This document shows positions 43,522 through 53,361 of a stretch of 64,000 nucleotides of DNA, one piece after another. Below the pieces are notes generated by a model, which had not been told where the DNA came from, did not search any database, and was given only the letters and a program-made list of their open reading frames with translations. The stretch is from Thioclava atlantica (GTDB lineage Bacteria; Pseudomonadota; Alphaproteobacteria; Rhodobacterales; Rhodobacteraceae). Location: the NCBI RefSeq assembly GCF_000737065.1, contig NZ_AQRC01000003.1:124001-188000 (forward strand), written 5' to 3'. Both the position numbers and the translations under genes were made by a program. How positions within the stretch are numbered: position 1 is the first letter of the stretch; each line of letters opens with the position of its first letter.

Positions 43522-44192
43522 CACAGATCCGCCCCCGCCAGATGAAGCTGCCGGTTCGCGATCCGCAGCACCCGCGCCGAGACCTGCGCCTTGGCCTGCC
43601 GGATCAGGTTGAGATCATGGGTCGCGATCATCACCGTCTTGCCCATCCGGTTGAGCTCCACCAGCAGCGACAGCAGCCGCAGCGACATCTCCCAGTCGAG
43701 ATTGCCCGTCGGCTCGTCGGCAAGGATCACGTCGGGCGACATCATCACCGCGCGGGCCAGCGCCGCGCGCTGACGCTCACCGCCCGAAAGCTGCGGCGGC
43801 AGCGACTGGGCCTGTCGCTTCAGCCCGACCCAGGCCAGCAGCTCGCGCAGCTCGCCCGGATCGGCGGTGCGGCGATTCACCGAGAGCGGCAGCGCCACAT
43901 TCTCCTCGAGCGAGAGATGGTCGAGGAACTGGCAATCCTGATGCACGACCCCGATGCGCTGGCGGATGCGCGCGATCTCGTCGCGCCCCATCTGCCGCAC
44001 GTCCTGCCCGAACAGCGACAGATGGCCCGCGCTCGGGAGAAGCTCGGCATAGCACAGCTTGAGGAAGGTGGTCTTGCCCGCCCCCGACGGCCCGGTGAGA
44101 AAATGGAACGAGCCCGGCGCGACCTGCAGCGACATGTCGCGCAACAGATCTCCGCCGCCGTAACTCATCGCGACATGTTGCAGCTCGATCAC
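43521..44192 (-). CDS. ftsE: Cell division ATP-binding protein FtsE
   Basis: 223 residues from a GTG at 44192, behind GGGCCGGGA. Walker A is GPSGAGKTT (34-42), the Q-loop VVHQDCQFL, signature [14 protein letters not shown], Walker [13 protein letters not shown], and the switch ATHDL. The DEPTGNLD variant and the [10 protein letters not shown] opening fit FtsE. Divergent from the MJ0042 zinc-ribbon gene, with a 135-base gap between them. Confidence 0.95.
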   Translation of the reverse strand: MIELQHVAMSYGGGDLLRDMSLQVAPGSFHFLTGPSGAGKTTFLKLCYAELLPSAGHLSLFGQDVRQMGRDEIARIRQRIGVVHQDCQFLDHLSLEENVALPLSVNRRTADPGELRELLAWVGLKRQAQSLPPQLSGGERQRAALARAVMMSPDVILADEPTGNLDWEMSLRLLSLLVELNRMGKTVMIATHDLNLIRQAKAQVSARVLRIANRQLHLAGADL

Positions 44193-44327
44193 TCCCGGCC
44201 CCTCTCGTTGGTGTGCAAAACACGGGGGAATTGCCCGTTTTTCTTGGACATTCTACGGCCGCTTGCTACAACATAAGACGAATGTTGGCCAGAACCGGAA
44301 TGCGCCAACACGGCAGGGATGGACAGG

Positions 44328-45434
44328 ATGCGGCTGGTTTGCCCGAATTGCGGTGCGCAGTACGAAGTCGATGACGGGGTCATTCCCGAAGCGGGGCGAG
44401 ATGTGCAGTGCTCGAGTTGTGGCCATGGCTGGTTTCAGCCGAGCAAGGCCATGCTCGATGCGGATGTCGATCCGGTAAGCCCCGATCCCGTGCCCGAGGG
44501 CTGGGAGGCGGAACCCGAGGTCTCGATCCCCGGCGAAACCGAAGCCGGCCCCGTGCCGCAGGAAGAGCAAGAACCCGCCGTACCCGAATCCATGCCCGAG
44601 GCTGCCCCCGAGCCGGAGCCCGCCGAGCAACCGCACCCCGTTGCGCCGGCGCAGACCGCGCCCGACAGCGGCACGGATGAAAGCCAGGCCGAGGCGGCCG
44701 TGGCCGCGATGCTGGGCGATCGACCGCGAGACGACGCGGATGAGGAAGAACTCGCCCCCGCCCCGAAACCCGGCGTGACGCCGCGCAAGCCGCTCGATGA
44801 CAGCCTGCTCTCGATCCTGCGCGAGGAGGCCGAGCGCGAAGCCGCGCAACGCCGCGCCGAGGGCACGAGCGAGTTGCAGACCCAGGAAGAGTTCAATCTC
44901 GAGGAACGCGAGGCCGCCGCCGATGCCGAGAAGGCCGCGGCGCTCGCGGCCGAACGGCTCGCGCAGAGCCGCAAGTCGAAGCTCGATTTCAGCGACCTCA
45001 ACGAGGATTACGCGGAAGAGGAACCCGAGGAAGAAGAAGAGGAACGCGTCGCGACACTGATCTCCGACGAGGAGGAGGATCCCTACTCGATCCGCGGCCG
45101 CGAACGGCTTCCCAATATCGACGAGATCAATTCGACCCTCACCGCGACCTCGGACCGTTTCGGCGAGACGATCGCGGAATTCTCCCCGGAAATGGCGCGC
45201 CGCCGCCGGGGCGGTTTCGGCGCGGGGTTCCTGTTCGTGATCCTCGTCGCGGCGGGGCTTGCCGCGCTCTACTTCTTCGCGCCGCAGATTGCCGCGCGCG
45301 TCCCGGTGCTCAAGCAGCCGCTCGCGCAATATGCGGTGGCGGTGGACGAGGGGCGGATCTGGCTCGACCGTCAGCTCACCGGCATGATCGAGTATCTGCA
45401 TCCGCAAGAGGGCGGCGCAACCCCCGCCGAATAA
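44328..45434 (+). CDS. MJ0042-type zinc-ribbon protein with acidic linker and C-terminal transmembrane helix
   Basis: 368 residues from the ATG at 44328 (GGGA upstream); an ATG at 44319 would add three residues. The N-terminal zinc ribbon LVCPNCGAQYEVDD ... VQCSSCGHGWF (about 3-39) is the MJ0042 finger. A ~200-residue Glu/Pro/Ala-rich disordered region follows, with a charged coiled-coil-like stretch (about 160-215), then a transmembrane helix (about 300-322) and a short extracytoplasmic end. Function unknown; this layout is common and usually single-copy in alphaproteobacteria. Divergent from ftsE, so a link with cell division is possible but unproven. Confidence 0.87.
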   Translation: MRLVCPNCGAQYEVDDGVIPEAGRDVQCSSCGHGWFQPSKAMLDADVDPVSPDPVPEGWEAEPEVSIPGETEAGPVPQEEQEPAVPESMPEAAPEPEPAEQPHPVAPAQTAPDSGTDESQAEAAVAAMLGDRPRDDADEEELAPAPKPGVTPRKPLDDSLLSILREEAEREAAQRRAEGTSELQTQEEFNLEEREAAADAEKAAALAAERLAQSRKSKLDFSDLNEDYAEEEPEEEEEERVATLISDEEEDPYSIRGRERLPNIDEINSTLTATSDRFGETIAEFSPEMARRRRGGFGAGFLFVILVAAGLAALYFFAPQIAARVPVLKQPLAQYAVAVDEGRIWLDRQLTGMIEYLHPQEGGATPAE

Positions 45435-45489
45435 GCGAAACTTATTCCGGACGCTCTGTCATAAGCGTGGCTAATGCCGTCGCGTCCGT

Positions 45490-48234
45490 TCAGCCCTTGT
45501 TGGCGAACTGGTCGAGCAGGCGGCGCAGGTAGTCGAGCTCCTCCTCCGGGCGCAGCCGGTCGGCCGAGCGGCGCCGGATCTCGTCGAGCAGGTCCTGCGC
45601 CCGGCGATAGACATCCTCGCCCTGAAGCAGCTGCTGGTCGGTGCCGATGCGGCCGCCCTCGCCTTGCGAGCGTCCGAGCGGATCGCGCGGCGTCTCGGTG
45701 CCGCCGAACTCGCCCGCCTGTCCCATCTGCTGCTGCCCGGGCGCGCCCTGCTGGCGGGCCTGATCGCGGCGCATCGCGTCGCCGAGCGCGCGCATGCCCT
45801 CGCGCAGCGCCTCGATCGCGTCGGCCTGACGGTCGATCGCGGCGCTGTTGTCGCCCTGACGCAGCGCTTCCTCGGCCTTGTCCATCGCGCGGCCGGCCTC
45901 GTCGAAGCGCTGTTCGGCGCGCTTTCCCTCCTCGTTGCCATAGCCCGGCAGAAGGCCGCGCTGGCGGTCGAGCTCGCGGCGCAGGGCCTGCTGGCGATCC
46001 GCGAGGCTCTGCCCGTCGAGCCCGCCCTGCCCGCCGTCGAGACCGGGCTGGTCGCCCTGCCCCTGCCCGTCACGCTGAGCCTGCCCGTCCTGGCCTTCGC
46101 CCTGCCCCGGCTGATCGCCCGGTTGCTGCCCTTGGCCTTGCTGCTGGCCCTGTTGGCCCTCGCCCGGCTGCTGACCCTGCTCGCCTTGCTGACCCTGCTG
46201 GCCCTGATCGCCGTTCTGCGCCTGACGCTGGCGCTCCTCGGGGGTCATGAACTGGTCCTGAAGATTGCGGAACGCGTCGTCGGAGAGCTGCTGCTGCTTG
46301 CGCAACGTGTCCTGCAGATCGCGCATCGCCTGATTGCCGGGCATGTCGCCCTGACCGCCCTGCCCCTGCTGGACCTTGAGGTTCTCCATCATCCGCGCGA
46401 GCTGATCGAGCAGTTCCTGCGCCTCGGCCATCCGGCCTTCCTCCATCAGCTTCTGGATCTGGTCCATCATCTGCTGGATCTGATCGCCGGTGATCTGCTG
46501 GGAGGGCTGCTGCTGGCCGAATTGCGGGCCCTGATCCTGTTCCTGCGCGCGTTCGGCCAGCATCCGCAGGTAATTGTCGGTCGCGTCCTTGAGCTCCTGC
46601 ATCAGCTTGGCGATCTCGTCCTTCGAGGCGCCGTTGCGGATCGCCTCGGACAGCTTCTCCTGTGCCTTCTGCATCGCGGCCAGCGCATCGGCGAGCCCGC
46701 CATCCTCGACCAGTTCGGCCATCTTCCACAGCGCCTCGGCGATCTCGTCGCGCGCCTCCGGGCTCAGGTTCGGATCGTCGAGCCGGCCGATCACGAGGCG
46801 GATCATCAGATAGACCTCCTCGCGCTTGATGAAGCCCTCGTGGCGGTTCGAGATCGCCCGCAGGAGCTGATCGGCCAGCGCCCGGTTGTCGCGCGACCAC
46901 AGCAGATCGCGCCGCACCTCGATCAGGGCGGAGGCGAGCGGGTCGAAGAAGCGTTTGCCGGGCAGGACGATCTCCTGCATCGCGCTGGTGCCGGTCTGGC
47001 CGCGCCCGTCCTCGACCTCGAGCGAGATCTTCACCGGCATGTTCGCCCAGGGATGCTTGGCTGCGTCCTCGACGAGGGTCTCGGTGAATTTCGCCCGCGA
47101 GCCCGAGATCGGCAGCGGCAGGTCGAAGACCAGATCGGGGCGCGGCTCGGGCGGGATCTCGAGCCCGTAGCGGCGATCGACCTTGGCGAGATCGAGCGAA
47201 ATCACCGCGCGGCCCGAGGTCACTGCGTAATCGTCCTGCGCGGTGAAGGGCTGGCTGAACTTGCCGTCGGCGCGGCGCTCGGAGATGCCCGCGAGCGTGA
47301 CGGAAGGCGCGGCATCGGGGGCGACGGTGACATGGAACTCGCGCCCCATCGGCCCTTTCAGCGAGATCAGGCCGTTGCGCGCGGCCTCGAATTCGCGAAG
47401 CTCGATCCCCGCGGCGGTTTGCGCGGCGCCCTGTTCGGGCAGCGCGGCAGGGTTCGAGACGCTCTCGGAAAAGGCGATCGAGCCCGGCGCGCCGTAGAGG
47501 CGGATCGAAAACCGGGTGCCCTCGGGCACGGTGAGCGCGTCGCCCTCGACCTTGTTGAGATAGAGCCCCGGCTTGCCGGTATAGCGCGGCGGCGCGGCCC
47601 AGCCCTCCCAGCTCGGGCCGATCGCGGCCTCGGCATTGCCGGGCGCGCCATGCAGCCCCTCGGTCGGGTTCAAGAGGCGCTGCGGCACACCGAAGACGAG
47701 CGCGATCACGATCGCGGTCAGTGCGCTCAGGCGCAGCGCGTAAGGGTCGCGGCGGGCCAGATCGGGATCGGGGCGCGGCGCGCGGGCGGCGCGGGCGGCC
47801 TCGGCCATCCGGCGCAGGTGAACGGCCCAGAGCGCGCGGGCGGCCGGATCCTCGCCGCCGAGCGCGAGCTGATCGGTCAGTGCCGAGAGCGGGCGGCCCG
47901 GCAGGGTCGCATCGAGCCGGGCCAGCGCCTCGGCGCGGCGCGGCCAGCGCACCCGCCACGCGCCCCAGCCGAGGCTCGCCAGAAGTGCGACAAGCGCCAC
48001 CAGCCAGAACCAGCGCGCCTGCGCGCCGAGCGCCGCGGGCAGCGCGAAGGCGATCGCGGTCGCGGTGAAGGCCATCACGGACAGGAAGGGCCAGAAGGCG
48101 CGCAGCCCGCGTTCGAGCACGAGCCCGGCATGGGTCAGCGCGATCGGGCGCGCGAAGGGCGCAAGCGCCGCCTGCCCGTCATCTGCCGTCGCCTTGCGGC
48201 GCGGCCTCCGGCTGAACCAGTCGCGAACCGACAT
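45490..48234 (-). CDS. TIGR02302/DUF4175 family large membrane protein
   Basis: 914 residues. Three hydrophobic segments near the N-terminus (about 43-68, 73-92, 170-188) are followed by beta-rich repeats (about 215-450). Then comes a long helical region rich in Met/Gln/Asp/Glu (about 520-640) and a Gln/Gly low-complexity tract (about 665-760) before a charged C-terminus ending EELDYLRRLLDQFANKG. This is the TIGR02302 family, alphaproteobacterial and of unknown function. The low-complexity tract is probably prone to length change. It is convergent with the zinc-ribbon gene, 38 bases downstream of lysA and likely in its operon. Confidence 0.9.
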   Translation of the reverse strand: MSVRDWFSRRPRRKATADDGQAALAPFARPIALTHAGLVLERGLRAFWPFLSVMAFTATAIAFALPAALGAQARWFWLVALVALLASLGWGAWRVRWPRRAEALARLDATLPGRPLSALTDQLALGGEDPAARALWAVHLRRMAEAARAARAPRPDPDLARRDPYALRLSALTAIVIALVFGVPQRLLNPTEGLHGAPGNAEAAIGPSWEGWAAPPRYTGKPGLYLNKVEGDALTVPEGTRFSIRLYGAPGSIAFSESVSNPAALPEQGAAQTAAGIELREFEAARNGLISLKGPMGREFHVTVAPDAAPSVTLAGISERRADGKFSQPFTAQDDYAVTSGRAVISLDLAKVDRRYGLEIPPEPRPDLVFDLPLPISGSRAKFTETLVEDAAKHPWANMPVKISLEVEDGRGQTGTSAMQEIVLPGKRFFDPLASALIEVRRDLLWSRDNRALADQLLRAISNRHEGFIKREEVYLMIRLVIGRLDDPNLSPEARDEIAEALWKMAELVEDGGLADALAAMQKAQEKLSEAIRNGASKDEIAKLMQELKDATDNYLRMLAERAQEQDQGPQFGQQQPSQQITGDQIQQMMDQIQKLMEEGRMAEAQELLDQLARMMENLKVQQGQGGQGDMPGNQAMRDLQDTLRKQQQLSDDAFRNLQDQFMTPEERQRQAQNGDQGQQGQQGEQGQQPGEGQQGQQQGQGQQPGDQPGQGEGQDGQAQRDGQGQGDQPGLDGGQGGLDGQSLADRQQALRRELDRQRGLLPGYGNEEGKRAEQRFDEAGRAMDKAEEALRQGDNSAAIDRQADAIEALREGMRALGDAMRRDQARQQGAPGQQQMGQAGEFGGTETPRDPLGRSQGEGGRIGTDQQLLQGEDVYRRAQDLLDEIRRRSADRLRPEEELDYLRRLLDQFANKG

Positions 48235-48272
48235 CTCTCCCTATCCGTCGGCCCTGATTCCCCGGGTCGGGG

Positions 48273-49538
48273 TCAGAGCCACTCGGGGATCGTATCGCGG
48301 GAGAGCATTTCCTCAAAGCTCGGTCTTGCCCGGATCACGGCGAATTCCGAGCCTTTCACCAGCACCTCGGGGATGAGCGGGCGGGAATTGTATTCCGAGG
48401 CCATCACCGCGCCATAGGCCCCCGCAGAGCGGAAGGCGACCAGATCGCCCGGCCCGAGCGGCGTGAGCGGGCGGCCTTTCGCGAAGGTGTCACCGGTCTC
48501 GCAGACGGGCCCCACGATGTCATAGGGCGCGGCTTCGGTGCCCGGGGCGGGCTCGACGACCGGGACGATATCGTGATGGGCGTTGTACATCGAGGGGCGC
48601 ACGAGATCGTTCATCGCCGCGTCGAGGATCAGGAAATCGCGGCCCTCGCCCTGCTTGAGATAGATCACCGAACTCACGAGCAGCCCGGCATTGCCCGAGA
48701 TCAGGCGGCCCGGTTCGATCTCGATCTCGCAGCCCAGATCGCCGACGGTGCCGCGGATCACCTCGCCATATTCGATCGGCAAGGGCGGCGCGGAATTCGA
48801 GCGCTCGTAGGGAATGCCCAGCCCGCCGCCCAGATCGAGGCGGCGGATGTCGTGGCCATCCGCGCGCAGGGCCTCGGTGAGTTCGCGCACCTTGAGGAAG
48901 GCGGCCTCGAACGGCGTGAGATCGGTGAGCTGCGAGCCGATATGGACGTCGATGCCGACCACCTCGATGCCGGGCAGGCTGGCGGCCTCGGCATAGACCG
49001 CGCGGGCCTTGGCGATCGGGATGCCGAACTTGTTCTCGGATTTGCCGGTCGCGATCTTCTCATGGGTCTTGGCGTCGACATCCGGGTTCACCCGCAGAGC
49101 GATCGGCGCGGTGACGCCCATCGCGCTCGCGATGTCCGAGATCGCCAGCAGCTCCGGCTCGCTCTCGACGTTGAACTGGCGGATGCCGTGTTCGAGCACA
49201 TAGGCGATTTCCTCGCGGGTCTTGCCGACGCCCGAGAACACCACCCGCTCGCCCGGCACGCCGGCGGCGCGGGCCCGGCGGTATTCGCCGCCCGAGACAA
49301 CATCCATCCCGGCGCCCAGATCGCCCAGCACCTTGAGCACCGCGAGGTTCGAATTCGACTTGATCGCGAAGCAGACGAGGTGGTCGGTCCAGCCGAGCGC
49401 TTCCTCGAAGAGCTGGAAATGGCGCGCGAGCGTGGCGGTCGAGTAGACGTAGAACGGCGTGCCGACGGCGGCCGCGATCTCGGGGAGGGCGACGTCCTCG
49501 GCATGCAGGATGCCGTCGCGATAGAGGAAATGATCCAT
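48273..49538 (-). CDS. lysA: Diaminopimelate decarboxylase
   Basis: 421 residues. Fold type III PLP enzyme: PLP lysine K60 in CFAIKSNSNLAVLK, the GAGMDVVSGGE segment, HIGSQLTDL, LGGGLGIPYE and the C-terminal GPVCETGDTFAKGR (catalytic cysteine) with FRSAGAYGAVMASEYNSRP. It makes L-lysine from meso-diaminopimelate. It lies in the run argH - 51-codon lipoprotein - lptM-like - lysA - DUF4175. There is no lysine riboswitch-like structure in the 15-base gap upstream. Confidence 0.98.
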   Translation of the reverse strand: MDHFLYRDGILHAEDVALPEIAAAVGTPFYVYSTATLARHFQLFEEALGWTDHLVCFAIKSNSNLAVLKVLGDLGAGMDVVSGGEYRRARAAGVPGERVVFSGVGKTREEIAYVLEHGIRQFNVESEPELLAISDIASAMGVTAPIALRVNPDVDAKTHEKIATGKSENKFGIPIAKARAVYAEAASLPGIEVVGIDVHIGSQLTDLTPFEAAFLKVRELTEALRADGHDIRRLDLGGGLGIPYERSNSAPPLPIEYGEVIRGTVGDLGCEIEIEPGRLISGNAGLLVSSVIYLKQGEGRDFLILDAAMNDLVRPSMYNAHHDIVPVVEPAPGTEAAPYDIVGPVCETGDTFAKGRPLTPLGPGDLVAFRSAGAYGAVMASEYNSRPLIPEVLVKGSEFAVIRARPSFEEMLSRDTIPEWL

Positions 49539-49553
49539 GGGGGCGGGGTCCGG

Positions 49554-49664
49554 TTACTGGGACTGCGTGGACTGCGCCTGCGAGGGCGGGACGGGCGGTC
49601 CGTCGACGCCGCAGGCGGTCAGGGCGAGAAGCGCGGCAAGCGCGAGGGCGGCGGGTCGGGTCAT
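49554..49664 (-). CDS. lptM: Tiny lipoprotein, LptM-like
   Basis: 36 residues from the ATG at 49664. A lipoprotein signal with lipobox LTAC (Cys18), then GVDGPPVPPSQAQSTQSQ. Lipoproteins of this size and position, between argH and lysA, are LptM-like (E. coli YifL); LptM helps assemble the LptDE complex for LPS export. Its ATG overlaps the stop of the upstream 51-codon gene by four bases (ATGA). The LptM name is by size, lipobox and neighbourhood. Confidence 0.75.
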   Translation of the reverse strand: MTRPAALALAALLALTACGVDGPPVPPSQAQSTQSQ

Positions 49665-49816
49665 GGCTTCACCGTGAATGTGAGGATCCCCATTCGCGCG
49701 GTCGCTGCGGGATAGATCGTCGTCTCGCCGCGTTTCAGACCGATATCGGTGTGAAGTTCCGGATCGGAACAGGCGCAGAGCAACCCCAGCAGCGCGAACG
49801 GGGCCATCAGTTTCAT
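49661..49816 (-). CDS. 51-residue predicted lipoprotein between argH and lptM-like gene
   Basis: A small gene in an otherwise apparently empty 150-base gap. The ATG at 49816 overlaps the argH stop (ATGA), and the TGA at 49661 overlaps the next ATG (ATGA), so it is doubly translationally coupled. The product begins [20 protein letters not shown], a clear signal with lipobox LCAC (Cys16) and a +2 Ser. The mature 36 residues include [20 protein letters not shown] and end ILTFTVKP. No family is recognised. The double coupling and intact lipobox argue that it is real. Confidence 0.75.
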   Translation of the reverse strand: MKLMAPFALLGLLCACSDPELHTDIGLKRGETTIYPAATARMGILTFTVKP

Positions 49817-51219
49817 CCAAGCAGGTCCTTCCAGCGGGCGATCTGGGCGCGCACCTGGTCGGGTGCGGTCCCGCCGTAAGATTGCCGCGAGGCGACCGAG
49901 TTGTGAACCCCGAGCACGTCGAAGACGCTTTCGGTGATCGCGCCGTGGACCGCCTGCATCTCCGCGAGGCTCAGATCGGGCAGATCGCAGCCCTTCTCCT
50001 CGGCCATCGCGACGAGCGAGCCGGTCACGTGATGGGCGTCGCGGAAGGGCAGCCCCGCCTCGCGCACCAGCCAGTCGGCGAGATCGGTGGCGGTCGAGAA
50101 GCCGCCCGAGGCCGCGGCCTCGAGCTTGTCCGCATTGACCGTCATGTCACCGATCATCCCCGCCATCGCGGCCAGCGCCAGCATCAGGTTGTCGGCGGCG
50201 TCGAAGACCTGTTCCTTGTCTTCCTGCATGTCCTTGGAATAGGCGAGCGGCAGCCCCTTCATCACCGTGAACAGCGCGACCGAGGCCCCGAGGATGCGGC
50301 CGATCTTGGCGCGGATCAGCTCGGCCGCGTCGGGATTGCGTTTCTGCGGCATGATCGAGGAGCCCGTCGACCACTTGTCCGACATCGCGACGAAGCGGAA
50401 CTGCGCGGAGGACCAGATCACCAGCTCCTCGGCGAGACGCGACAGATGCACCGCGCAGATCGACGAGGCCGAGAGGAATTCGAGCGCGAAATCGCGATCC
50501 GAGACCGCGTCGAGCGAGTTCGCCATCGGGCGGTCGAAGCCGAGCGCTTCGGCCGTCGCGTGGCGGTCGATCGGAAAGCCGGTGCCGGCCAGCGCCGCCG
50601 CGCCCAAGGGGCATTCGTTCATCCGCTTGCGCGCGTCCTCGAAGCGGGACTTGTCGCGCGCGAACATCTCGACATAGGCCATCATGTGATGGCCGAAGGT
50701 CACCGGCTGGGCGGTCTGCAGATGGGTGAAGCCGGGCATCACCCAGTCGGCGCCCTCCTCAGCGCGAATGAGCGCGGCACGGATCAAGGCGTCGAGCCCG
50801 GAGATCGCGGCATCGCATTGCTCGCGCACCCAGAGCCGGAAATCGGTCGCGACCTGGTCGTTGCGCGACCGCGCGGTGTGCAGGCGCCCCGCCGGTTCGC
50901 CGATGATCTCCTTGAGCCGCGCCTCCACGTTCATGTGGATATCCTCGAGCGCGGCCGAGAACGGGAAGCCCCCCGCCTCGATTTCTGACAAAACCGTGAT
51001 CAAGCCTTCCCCGATCGCCTCGGCATCCCTATCACTGATGATGCCTTGCGCGGCGAGCATCGCCGCGTGGGCCCGGCTGCCGCGGATATCCTGCGCGTAG
51101 AGCCGCTGGTCGAACCCGATCGAGGCGTTGATCGCCTCCATGATCGCGTCGGGACCTGCGGCGAAACGCCCGCCCCACATCGCGTTGGAGGCTTTGCTGT
51201 CTGCGGTATCGTCGGTCAT
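49813..51219 (-). CDS. argH: Argininosuccinate lyase
   Basis: 468 residues from the ATG at 51219. Fumarase/aspartase-superfamily signature [20 protein letters not shown] (about 282-301); the opening [13 protein letters not shown] and the [16 protein letters not shown] segment are ArgH-specific. It splits argininosuccinate to arginine and fumarate. The ribosome site is weak; an alternative start at the internal ATG before WGGRF is conceivable. Divergent from the tlpA-like gene with only 28 bases between starts, so their promoters must overlap or lie inside coding sequence. Confidence 0.98.
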   Translation of the reverse strand: MTDDTADSKASNAMWGGRFAAGPDAIMEAINASIGFDQRLYAQDIRGSRAHAAMLAAQGIISDRDAEAIGEGLITVLSEIEAGGFPFSAALEDIHMNVEARLKEIIGEPAGRLHTARSRNDQVATDFRLWVREQCDAAISGLDALIRAALIRAEEGADWVMPGFTHLQTAQPVTFGHHMMAYVEMFARDKSRFEDARKRMNECPLGAAALAGTGFPIDRHATAEALGFDRPMANSLDAVSDRDFALEFLSASSICAVHLSRLAEELVIWSSAQFRFVAMSDKWSTGSSIMPQKRNPDAAELIRAKIGRILGASVALFTVMKGLPLAYSKDMQEDKEQVFDAADNLMLALAAMAGMIGDMTVNADKLEAAASGGFSTATDLADWLVREAGLPFRDAHHVTGSLVAMAEEKGCDLPDLSLAEMQAVHGAITESVFDVLGVHNSVASRQSYGGTAPDQVRAQIARWKDLLG

Positions 51220-51247
51220 GGTTCACGAGCCCTTTTACGGAGGCGAC

Positions 51248-51793
51248 ATGTTGCGGTTTCTCGTCCTTTATACGGCGCTGGCCTTGGGTGCAAATGTTGC
51301 ACAGGCCGCCGATCTGACCGCCGTCAAGGAGGGGCAGATGGAGCCGCTCGTCACCTATGAGAAGCCGCTGCCCGTGCAGCCCTTCGTCTTCACCGACGAG
51401 GAGGGCGCGGAACATTCGCTGAAGGACTACGAGGGCAAGGTGGTGCTGCTCAATTTCTGGGCGACATGGTGCCCGCCCTGCCGCGAGGAGATGCCCTCGC
51501 TCAACGCGCTGCAAAGCGAGCTGGGCGGCGACGATTTCCAGGTTGTGACGATCGCGACGGGCGGGGCGAACTCGCCCAGGAAGATCGCGTCCTTCTTCGA
51601 CAAGGAGGGGATCGACGCGCTGCCGCGCTTTCACGACGACACGAACATGGCCGCGCGCGCGATGGGCGTGCTGGGCCTGCCGGTCTCGGTGCTGATCGAC
51701 AGGGACGGCAACGAGGTGGGCCGGATGATCGGCGGTGCGGAATGGGACACGCCGGAGGCGAAGACGGTGATCGAGACGCTCATCAAGGACTGA
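51248..51793 (+). CDS. TlpA-like periplasmic thiol-disulphide oxidoreductase
   Basis: 181 residues from the ATG at 51248, behind GGAGGCGAC. Signal peptide (1-21, ending AQA), then the thioredoxin fold with LLNFWATWCPPCREEMPSL (Cys75, Cys78) and the cis-proline region GVLGLPVSVLIDRDGNEVGR. TlpA-type proteins reduce disulphides or copper-site cysteines in the periplasm, often in cytochrome oxidase assembly. In Rhodobacterales it is regularly divergent from argH. The copper-chaperone pair at 10 kb may work in the same process. Confidence 0.9.
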   Translation: MLRFLVLYTALALGANVAQAADLTAVKEGQMEPLVTYEKPLPVQPFVFTDEEGAEHSLKDYEGKVVLLNFWATWCPPCREEMPSLNALQSELGGDDFQVVTIATGGANSPRKIASFFDKEGIDALPRFHDDTNMAARAMGVLGLPVSVLIDRDGNEVGRMIGGAEWDTPEAKTVIETLIKD

Positions 51794-51949
51794 AGGCAAG
51801 GGCTGAACGCGTCGAATCGCGACCTGCCCGTTTCCGGGAAGCGGTTTTTGATCCGCCGCCCCCCCGCAAGGCGGGGTCACGGGCCGAACGGGTGCTCCGG
51901 GGCGTGTCCGGCTTCGCCCATCGCGCCTCGGTTCGGACGGTGAGGATCG

Positions 51950-53191
51950 TCAGGCCGCCAGGGCGAGCGAGCGCAGGTAGCGCGTGAGCGCCTGCTCGAT
52001 CTCTTCGGAGAGATGCATGATCGCCTCGAGCCGGGCCTTGATGTCGTCATGGAAGGCGTCGAGTTGATCGATCGTCGCGCTCAAGCCCCCGCTCGCATCA
52101 CGCATCCGCCCGCATTCGACGCGGCCAAGCACCCGGATCGTGTCGAGGCCGAGCATCAGGCGCCGCAGCTCGCGGCTTTGCTGTTTCATCTGGGCGGCGA
52201 ATTCGCTCGCCCCCTGCATCGCCTTGCGCGCCTCTTCGTCGCCGTGGCGTTCGAGCCCGCGCAGCAGTGTCCGCTCGGTGGCGCTGTCGATCTCGCCCCC
52301 GCTGCCCTCGCTTTGCAGGATCGTGTTCATCTCGCCCACGATCCGGGTGCAGCCGAGCATGAAAAGCGCCCGCGCCACCTCCCATGACATGCGCGCGCAG
52401 AGATTGTCGCGCCCGGCGACGAATTTCCGCAGCCGCTCGGAGATCACGACGGAGGACGCCTTGTAGTTTTCGGAAATCGTCGAGACCGGTCCGCCCGAAG
52501 GCTCGAGCCGGGAGGCCACGATGCGCATGTTGTTGGGCACCGATTGCAGCGCCTCGAAACTGCGCAGGAGGCCGAGCTGCTCGCTGGTGAGCCGGCCCAT
52601 CGCCTCGTTGAGATCCGCAAGCATGCGCGTGCGGGGCTCGACGGGGCGCCCGAGCCGACGATCGCGCTCGGCCAGTTCCTGGGCGAGCGCATAGCCCATG
52701 AAGGCAGTGTAGCTGGGATAGCCGCCGGCCTCGGAATTCTTGCGCAGCAGTTTTGCCGAGGCCTCCGGATCGAGGCTTTCGGCCCGCTCCCGCGCGGAGA
52801 TCTCCGAATAGAGCTTCATCATGCGGTCGGAAAGCTCGCTGCTCGGCTTGAGGCGGACCGAGAGATAACCGCCCTCGATCGGCAGGATGATCGCATAGAC
52901 CCAGTACCAGCCGCCGCCCTTCGCGCGGTTCTTCACATAGGCCCCCATCGGGTGCCCTTTCTGGATCGCGTCCCACAGCACGCGGAACACCGCCCGCGGC
53001 ATGTCGGGATGGCGCACGATCTTGTGCGGCGCACCGACGAGATCGCTCCATTCGAAGCCCGAGACCCGGCGGAAGATCTCATTTCCGGCGATGATCACGC
53101 CGCGCTTGTCGGTGCGCGAATAGAAGAGCTCGTCGAGCGCGAAATGTACCTCGCGCTCGTGGCGCATCTCGAGGTCGTTCATCTTGTCCAT
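51950..53191 (-). CDS. PAS domain protein (Aer-like sensor without a recognisable output domain)
   Basis: 413 residues from the ATG at 53191 (GAGG seven bases upstream). The N-terminal PAS fold (about 18-115) has the chemoreceptor-type pattern FRRVSGFEWSDLVGAPHKIVRHPDMPRAVF and GAYVKNRAKGGGWYWVYA, as in Aer-type redox PAS domains. The rest is long helical coiled-coil-like sequence, about 190-410, with no MCP signalling hairpin, HAMP, kinase or GGDEF signature that I can see. It may relay oxygen or redox signals to a partner. It is divergent from the EAL gene (a 170-base gap), suggesting a joint circuit. Confidence 0.85.
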   Translation of the reverse strand: MDKMNDLEMRHEREVHFALDELFYSRTDKRGVIIAGNEIFRRVSGFEWSDLVGAPHKIVRHPDMPRAVFRVLWDAIQKGHPMGAYVKNRAKGGGWYWVYAIILPIEGGYLSVRLKPSSELSDRMMKLYSEISARERAESLDPEASAKLLRKNSEAGGYPSYTAFMGYALAQELAERDRRLGRPVEPRTRMLADLNEAMGRLTSEQLGLLRSFEALQSVPNNMRIVASRLEPSGGPVSTISENYKASSVVISERLRKFVAGRDNLCARMSWEVARALFMLGCTRIVGEMNTILQSEGSGGEIDSATERTLLRGLERHGDEEARKAMQGASEFAAQMKQQSRELRRLMLGLDTIRVLGRVECGRMRDASGGLSATIDQLDAFHDDIKARLEAIMHLSEEIEQALTRYLRSLALAA

Positions 53192-53361
53192 CCCGGGGCC
53201 TCGGAAAGTTGCTGGCACGGACACCCTAGCGCGCGCCCGGTTACCAATCGGTTAGCTTCCGAAACTTTCGCCACCTTAACCATGGAGGCGGGAATTTTCT
53301 CCTCTTTACCGCTTGTTAGCGGAGATCGGGCCATCGTCGGACCTCCGCTCAGGAGGGTAGA

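Noticed and set aside
48240-48272. Lysine riboswitch or other leader element near lysA
   Set aside because: Gaps around lysA are 15-38 bases, too short for a riboswitch, and it is internal to an operon.
45664-48417. Very long open frame antisense to the DUF4175 gene
   Set aside because: Low-complexity leucine/arginine-rich translation with no motif; the minus-strand product is a coherent known family, and such mirror frames are usual at this GC content.
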